Positions 6,824 to 10,120 of a stretch of 10,120 bases of DNA are shown here, one piece after another. Source of the DNA: Verrucomicrobiota bacterium. Lineage in GTDB: Bacteria > Verrucomicrobiota > Verrucomicrobiia > Limisphaerales > CAZBKV01. How positions within the stretch are numbered: position 1 is the stretch's first letter; every line of letters starts with the position of its first letter. The position numbers and the translations under genes were made by a program. Under the pieces are notes generated by a model that saw only the letters and a program-made list of their open reading frames with translations, was not told the DNA's origin and did no database searches. The stretch covers positions 1 to 10,120 of the forward strand of contig JAGHDA010000431.1 in the NCBI GenBank assembly GCA_021160185.1, given 5' to 3'.

Positions 6824-6985
6824 TCAAACAGGCCGCCCGCGCCGTCCGGCCGCCGATTCGCCGACCGAAACGCGCTCGAGCGCTTCCCTCGTCCGATTCA
6901 GGCCCTCGACCAAGACTTCCATCTTGCCCGCAATCGACGCCTCCAACTGATTTGAGGCTTGCCCGCGCGCGGCCTCCCGGCGCAC
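6824..6985 (-). CDS. Possible small protein of 53 residues, unknown function
   Basis: A frame opens at GTG 6985, preceded by GGAG six bases upstream, and closes with TGA at 6824-6826. Third codon positions are mostly G or C. Residues about 12-42 look like one amphipathic helix (QLEASIAGK, MEVLVEGLN, RTREALERV), followed by a basic tail GRRGRPV. I do not recognise it. It ends 27 bases before the aroF leader -35 box and starts back to back with etfB, whose promoter would then have to lie inside it. Against it: it is short, the GTG start is weaker evidence, and the frame continues open upstream as antisense to etfB, which is common in GC-rich DNA. If it is not real, 6816-6997 holds nothing I can name except whatever drives etfB. 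Confidence 0.3.
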   Translation of the reverse strand: MRREAARGQASNQLEASIAGKMEVLVEGLNRTREALERVSVGESAAGRRGRPV

Positions 6986-6997
6986 AAGTAGCTCCGT

Positions 6998-7807
6998 ATG
7001 AGCGAAGGATATCATATCGTTGTTTGCGCCGGCGTGGTTCCGGACCCCTGGCAAACGCTCGATCCCGTTCCGGGACCCCAAGGGCCCACGATCAAAAACG
7101 AAATGATGCTCCCGCATGTCCTCGACCCCTGGGCCGCCCATGCTCTCTACGAAGGGGCGCGCCTGGCGGAACAGGCCCCCGGAAGCCGCCTCTGGCTGGC
7201 AAGCATCGGCCCTCGGGCGAAACTCCAACAAGTCATGATGACCGTGGCCCAGAAAGTTCGGTTCGAACTGGCGGCAATGGACGGCCCGGCCTCGGGGTTC
7301 ACTGACGCGGACCAGACAGCCGCCGCCCTCGCAGAGATGATCCGCGGGCTCCAGGGGCTGGACCTCTCCCGGCTCCTTCTCTTCGGCGGATGGGAATCGG
7401 CCTCGCGCGGCGCGGGGATCACCCTCCAACTGGTCGGCGAGAGGCTCGGCATCCGAGACCAATTCCAAGGAGTGGACGCTCTTGAAGTCCTCCCGGACGG
7501 CTCGTTCCAAATCCTCGAACGCGTGGAAGGCGGCAAGCACCAGGCGTCCGTCTGCGCCGGACCGCCGGCCGTTCTCGGTTGGGCCACCGGCAACCTGCCC
7601 GAACCGAAAAACAACCCTCAGTTGGGCATGCAAAACATGCGGACCATCCTGCCCGCCTTGCAGCGCGCAAAACGCTTCGCCCCGCAGCCGGACGGCCTCC
7701 GCCACCTGGAAGCCAAAGTGCCCTCTCAATTGCGCGAAACGCGGGTCGTCAAGAACAGCTCGCCGGAAGAAATCGCAAAAGAACTGGCCGACTGGATCCT
7801 GGCTTGA
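6998..7807 (+). CDS. etfB: Electron transfer flavoprotein beta subunit, divergent
   Basis: 269 residues. The opening IVVCAGVVPD (7-16) matches the EtfB start 'IVVCIKQVPD'. DPWAAHALYEGARL (43-56) stands for the conserved 'DEYALEEAL' segment, and the C-terminal LGMQNMRTILPALQRAK (209-225) for the 'LMGIMKAKKK' recognition-loop region. ETF carries electrons between flavin dehydrogenases and the quinone pool or another acceptor in the cytoplasm. The usual AMP- or FAD-binding segment (GRQAIDGDT.Q) reads GGWESASRGAGITLQ (130-144): the aspartates are missing, so the second cofactor may be bound differently or not at all. No Shine-Dalgarno precedes ATG 6998. etfA follows 44 bases later. No acyl-CoA dehydrogenase or ETF-quinone oxidoreductase gene is in view, so the electron donor is unknown. 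Confidence 0.85.
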   Translation: MSEGYHIVVCAGVVPDPWQTLDPVPGPQGPTIKNEMMLPHVLDPWAAHALYEGARLAEQAPGSRLWLASIGPRAKLQQVMMTVAQKVRFELAAMDGPASGFTDADQTAAALAEMIRGLQGLDLSRLLLFGGWESASRGAGITLQLVGERLGIRDQFQGVDALEVLPDGSFQILERVEGGKHQASVCAGPPAVLGWATGNLPEPKNNPQLGMQNMRTILPALQRAKRFAPQPDGLRHLEAKVPSQLRETRVVKNSSPEEIAKELADWILA

Positions 7808-7851
7808 GCTTGCCAAGAGAATCGAACCATCCCACCGACAACGACAACGCT

Positions 7852-8913
7852 ATGGAAACCATTCTCTTTTTTGCCTTCGCTAAACCGGACGGCTCCCTGG
7901 GCAAATCCGCCCGCGAAGCCCTCGCCGCGGCCAAAGAGCTGGCCGAAAAAGTCGCTCCCAACGCCTTCATCGGCGCAGTCGCCGGCGGCAAAACCGATCC
8001 CGCCGCCAGCCTGCTCGCCGGGGCCGGATGCGCCCGCGTCCTGGCGGCCGAAAACCCTGCCCTGGATCAAGCCCGCTACGCCGCCGACGCAGCGGCGCTG
8101 GAAGCCGCCGCCCGCGCGGCCGAAGCGACCCTCGTCCTTCTTCCCGGAACAAGCCGCGCGCAACGCGTCCTGGGCGGCGCGGCCCACCGGCTCGGCGGCC
8201 GGGCGGACACCCATGTCACCGAACTGCGTCCCGCCGAAGGCGGAATCGAGGCGACGCGCTGGCACTATCGCCAGCGGATCGAGGCGCGCTTCACGCGCGA
8301 GCAAAGGCCCTGGCTTGTGACGTTGGACCCGAGCGGATTCGCGCCGTGGGAGGCCGCCGCCGCCGAACCTGCGCCTGAGAAGTTGGCGACGCCCATCGAT
8401 GAAAACGCCCTTCGCACCCGCGTCGTCGGCTTCAAGGCCCCCGAAAGCGGCGCGGAAACAATCCGGCCTGACGCGAACCTCCTCTTCGTCGCCGGCGCGG
8501 GTTGGACCAAAAAACAGGCCGACGGAAAGCCCCACGTGGAAGAGGCCGAGCGGCTCATCCTCGAATTCCTCCGCCTAAGCCGCGCTTCGCTTGGCAGTTC
8601 CAAATCGCTTGTGGACCTGGCCGGCGAAGGCGAAGCGGTCCTCTCCTTCCTCACTCACCTTCATCAGGTGGGACAAACCGGCGCCACGCCGCGCCACCCC
8701 AAAGGCTTGGCCGCCTGTTGCCATGGCGAGGAGCCGCATACAGTCGGCTGGCGTTTCATCAACGAGCGGCGCGCGATCAACCTGGACCCCAACTGCGGCT
8801 GGGCTCGCGGCAAGGCCGACGTGCTCTACGTGGCCGACGCCTTCGCGGTGATGGCCGAGTTGAACAAGATTCTTGCCGAACGCGCCGGGCAAAGCCCCCG
8901 CCAGGAAAGCTGA
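7852..8913 (+). CDS. etfA: Electron transfer flavoprotein alpha subunit, divergent
   Basis: 353 residues from ATG 7852, somewhat longer than common EtfA (about 310-320). An N-terminal Rossmann-like half (1-180) is followed by the FAD domain. Recognisable parts are LLFVAGAGWTK (210-220) for the usual 'VVSGGRG', GSSKSLVD (248-255) for 'GASRAVVD', QVGQTG (272-277), a key FAD-contact motif kept intact, and INLDPN (309-314) for 'INKDP'. Differences are Lys251 where FAD-contacting Arg is usual, about eight extra residues between VD and QVGQTG, and CHGEEPHTVGW in place of 'GISGAIQH'. It therefore probably still binds FAD but belongs to a remote branch. It forms a heterodimer with the etfB product and acts with an unidentified dehydrogenase. 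The frame is open upstream of 7852, but that would run into etfB; no Shine-Dalgarno is visible. The next gene begins 4 bases after its stop. Confidence 0.85.
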   Translation: METILFFAFAKPDGSLGKSAREALAAAKELAEKVAPNAFIGAVAGGKTDPAASLLAGAGCARVLAAENPALDQARYAADAAALEAAARAAEATLVLLPGTSRAQRVLGGAAHRLGGRADTHVTELRPAEGGIEATRWHYRQRIEARFTREQRPWLVTLDPSGFAPWEAAAAEPAPEKLATPIDENALRTRVVGFKAPESGAETIRPDANLLFVAGAGWTKKQADGKPHVEEAERLILEFLRLSRASLGSSKSLVDLAGEGEAVLSFLTHLHQVGQTGATPRHPKGLAACCHGEEPHTVGWRFINERRAINLDPNCGWARGKADVLYVADAFAVMAELNKILAERAGQSPRQES

Positions 8914-8917
8914 GGCG

Positions 8918-10120
8918 ATGAACAGAACGCGCATCCGAAGCAAAACGGCTTCCCCGAACGCCGCCGGACGGGCGCGCGGCGCGGGGCGGACCCGAAACCT
9001 GGCGGCGCTCGCCGCCGCCCTGGCCGGCCTCCAAGCCGCAGCCGGTCAGCCGCTCCAATGGCGCTGGGCTCACCCCCTGCCCCACGGCAATCACATCTAC
9101 GATCTGGCCGCCGCCCCGGACGGCCGGATCATCCAGGTGGGCGACCGCGGTCGCGTCTATACCAGCTTCGACCTGGCCCTCTGGACCCCGCGACCCGTCC
9201 CCACGCAAAAGGCCCTGCGCGGGGTGACCGCTTTCGGGGATCGCATCATCATCTGCGGCGAGGCCGGCCTTATCCTCCACACCCTCACCAACTCCCTCAA
9301 TCAATGGACCCTGGTGGACTTGGGCACGGAGGATTGGCTCGAGTCGGTCGCCGGGGGCGAAGGCGCAGTGGCGGCCGTCGGCGACAACGGGGCGGTCGCG
9401 GTTTCCACCAACTGCGCGGACTGGACGCTCCATCGCATCCCGGACGGTCCGTGGCTGCGAAGCGTCGCCTGGGGCGCGGGCCGGTTCGTCGCCGTGGGTG
9501 AAAACGGCTATCTGGCCACCAGCCCGGACGGACTTTCCTGGACGCCCCGCGACAGCCGAACCGTCGAACACCTCAACCGCGTCTATTGGACCGGAAGCCG
9601 CTTCCTCGCCGTCGGCAACCAGGGAGTAGCGATCGTCTCAGACGACGGCCTCGCCTGGCACGCCATCGACACCGGGGCAAGCGGCAATCTTTACGCCGTC
9701 GCCGGGGACGCCTCCACAGGCTTGGTCGCCGGCGAAGGCGAAGCGCGTCTCCTCCTTTACGGCGCATGGCGGGACGAAATCGGCGACAACGCCCAAGGGC
9801 CCGCGCCGAATTGGAGCTACTACGCCGCCCTTTGGCTGGGCGACGGATTCCTCCTCGCGGGCCGAAGCGGCATGCTTGTGTGGGGAAGCCCCTCCGGGTC
9901 CTTCGGCAAGTATCTCTGGGAAGAACTTTCCAGCCCGCTCCGCCTATGGCTGTGGGGCGCTTGCCGATGGCATGGGCGCTTCTACGCGGTCGGCGATTAC
10001 GGTCTGATCGCAAGCAGCGCCGAGGGCGCAAACTGGGAGCCCGAAGCGCCCGCGCCCGGCGCCACCAACACCGTCCTCCTGGAAATCGCCGCCGCCCCCG
10101 TCGGCCTGGTCGCCGCCGGA
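8918..10120 (+). CDS. Exported beta-propeller-like repeat protein, N-terminal 401 residues (cut by window edge)
   Basis: The frame is open from ATG 8918 to the right edge. The N-terminus is Arg/Lys-rich (1-26), then hydrophobic (LAALAAALAGLQAAAG, 28-43), consistent with a signal peptide or anchor. The rest is a tandem repeat of the form 'GRFvAVGenGyl.tSpDGl.W': about 69-91, 108-130, 149-169, 188-208, 227-247, 309-323 and 353-373, with a degenerate unit near 268-284 and another starting at 396. Spacing is about 40 residues. This resembles BNR/YCF48-like propeller blades found in many secreted verrucomicrobial proteins. Its role is unknown; such proteins often carry further adhesion or Ig-like domains downstream, which cannot be seen here. 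GAGG lies just before the ATG, and the start is 4 bases after the etfA stop, so it may share the etf transcript, although a functional link is not evident. Confidence 0.8.
   Translation, partial: MNRTRIRSKTASPNAAGRARGAGRTRNLAALAAALAGLQAAAGQPLQWRWAHPLPHGNHIYDLAAAPDGRIIQVGDRGRVYTSFDLALWTPRPVPTQKALRGVTAFGDRIIICGEAGLILHTLTNSLNQWTLVDLGTEDWLESVAGGEGAVAAVGDNGAVAVSTNCADWTLHRIPDGPWLRSVAWGAGRFVAVGENGYLATSPDGLSWTPRDSRTVEHLNRVYWTGSRFLAVGNQGVAIVSDDGLAWHAIDTGASGNLYAVAGDASTGLVAGEGEARLLLYGAWRDEIGDNAQGPAPNWSYYAALWLGDGFLLAGRSGMLVWGSPSGSFGKYLWEELSSPLRLWLWGACRWHGRFYAVGDYGLIASSAEGANWEPEAPAPGATNTVLLEIAAAPVGLVAAG

Noticed and set aside
6824..7816. Minus-strand open frame of 330 codons opposite etfB
   Set aside because: Most of it is the shadow of etfB. 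Only its last 53 codons, outside etfB, were kept as a low-confidence small gene.
7726..8535. Minus-strand open frame of 269 codons
   Set aside because: It is antisense to etfA, with Gly/Arg-rich composition and no motif.

Overview
The window comes from a GC-rich bacterium whose start codons often lack a clear Shine-Dalgarno sequence. A Verrucomicrobiota (PVC-type) genome is my best guess. It rests on a HIT protein whose usual zinc-binding CxxC reads SxxS, a secreted protein built of 'AVG-x-x-G' propeller repeats, and the high GC with plain housekeeping genes. This is inference from family resemblance. There are no mobile elements, tRNAs, rRNAs or CRISPR arrays.

Left part, minus strand (1-5434, read right to left): a large soluble hybrid sensor kinase (GAF, three PAS, HisKA, HATPase, two receivers, HPt) is followed 11 bases later by a HIT-family hydrolase, then phoH, then ybeY, which overlaps phoH by 20 bases and runs off the left edge. 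phoH-ybeY is a common RNA and ribosome maturation pair. The kinase and HIT genes are packed so tightly against it that read-through transcription is likely.

Middle, minus strand (5531-6800): aroF, a type I-beta DAHP synthase for the first step of aromatic amino acid synthesis. Upstream of it is a complete-looking transcription attenuator, the highlight of the window. In order it has an AT-rich UP-like tract, a perfect TTGACA box with a 17-base spacer, a 29-codon leader peptide with 11 aromatic residues (4 Phe, 4 Tyr, 3 Trp), a long antiterminator helix, a mutually exclusive 13-bp terminator hairpin with a T-rich tract, and then the Shine-Dalgarno and start of aroF. The layout predicts that shortage of aromatic aminoacyl-tRNA stalls the leader ribosome and opens aroF expression.

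Between the attenuator promoter and the divergent right-hand genes, 6824-6985 may encode a small minus-strand protein. This is uncertain.

Right part, plus strand (6998-10120): a divergent electron transfer flavoprotein pair (etfB, etfA) whose cofactor-binding signatures are partly changed, followed 4 bases later by a gene for an exported protein of beta-propeller-like repeats that runs off the right edge.
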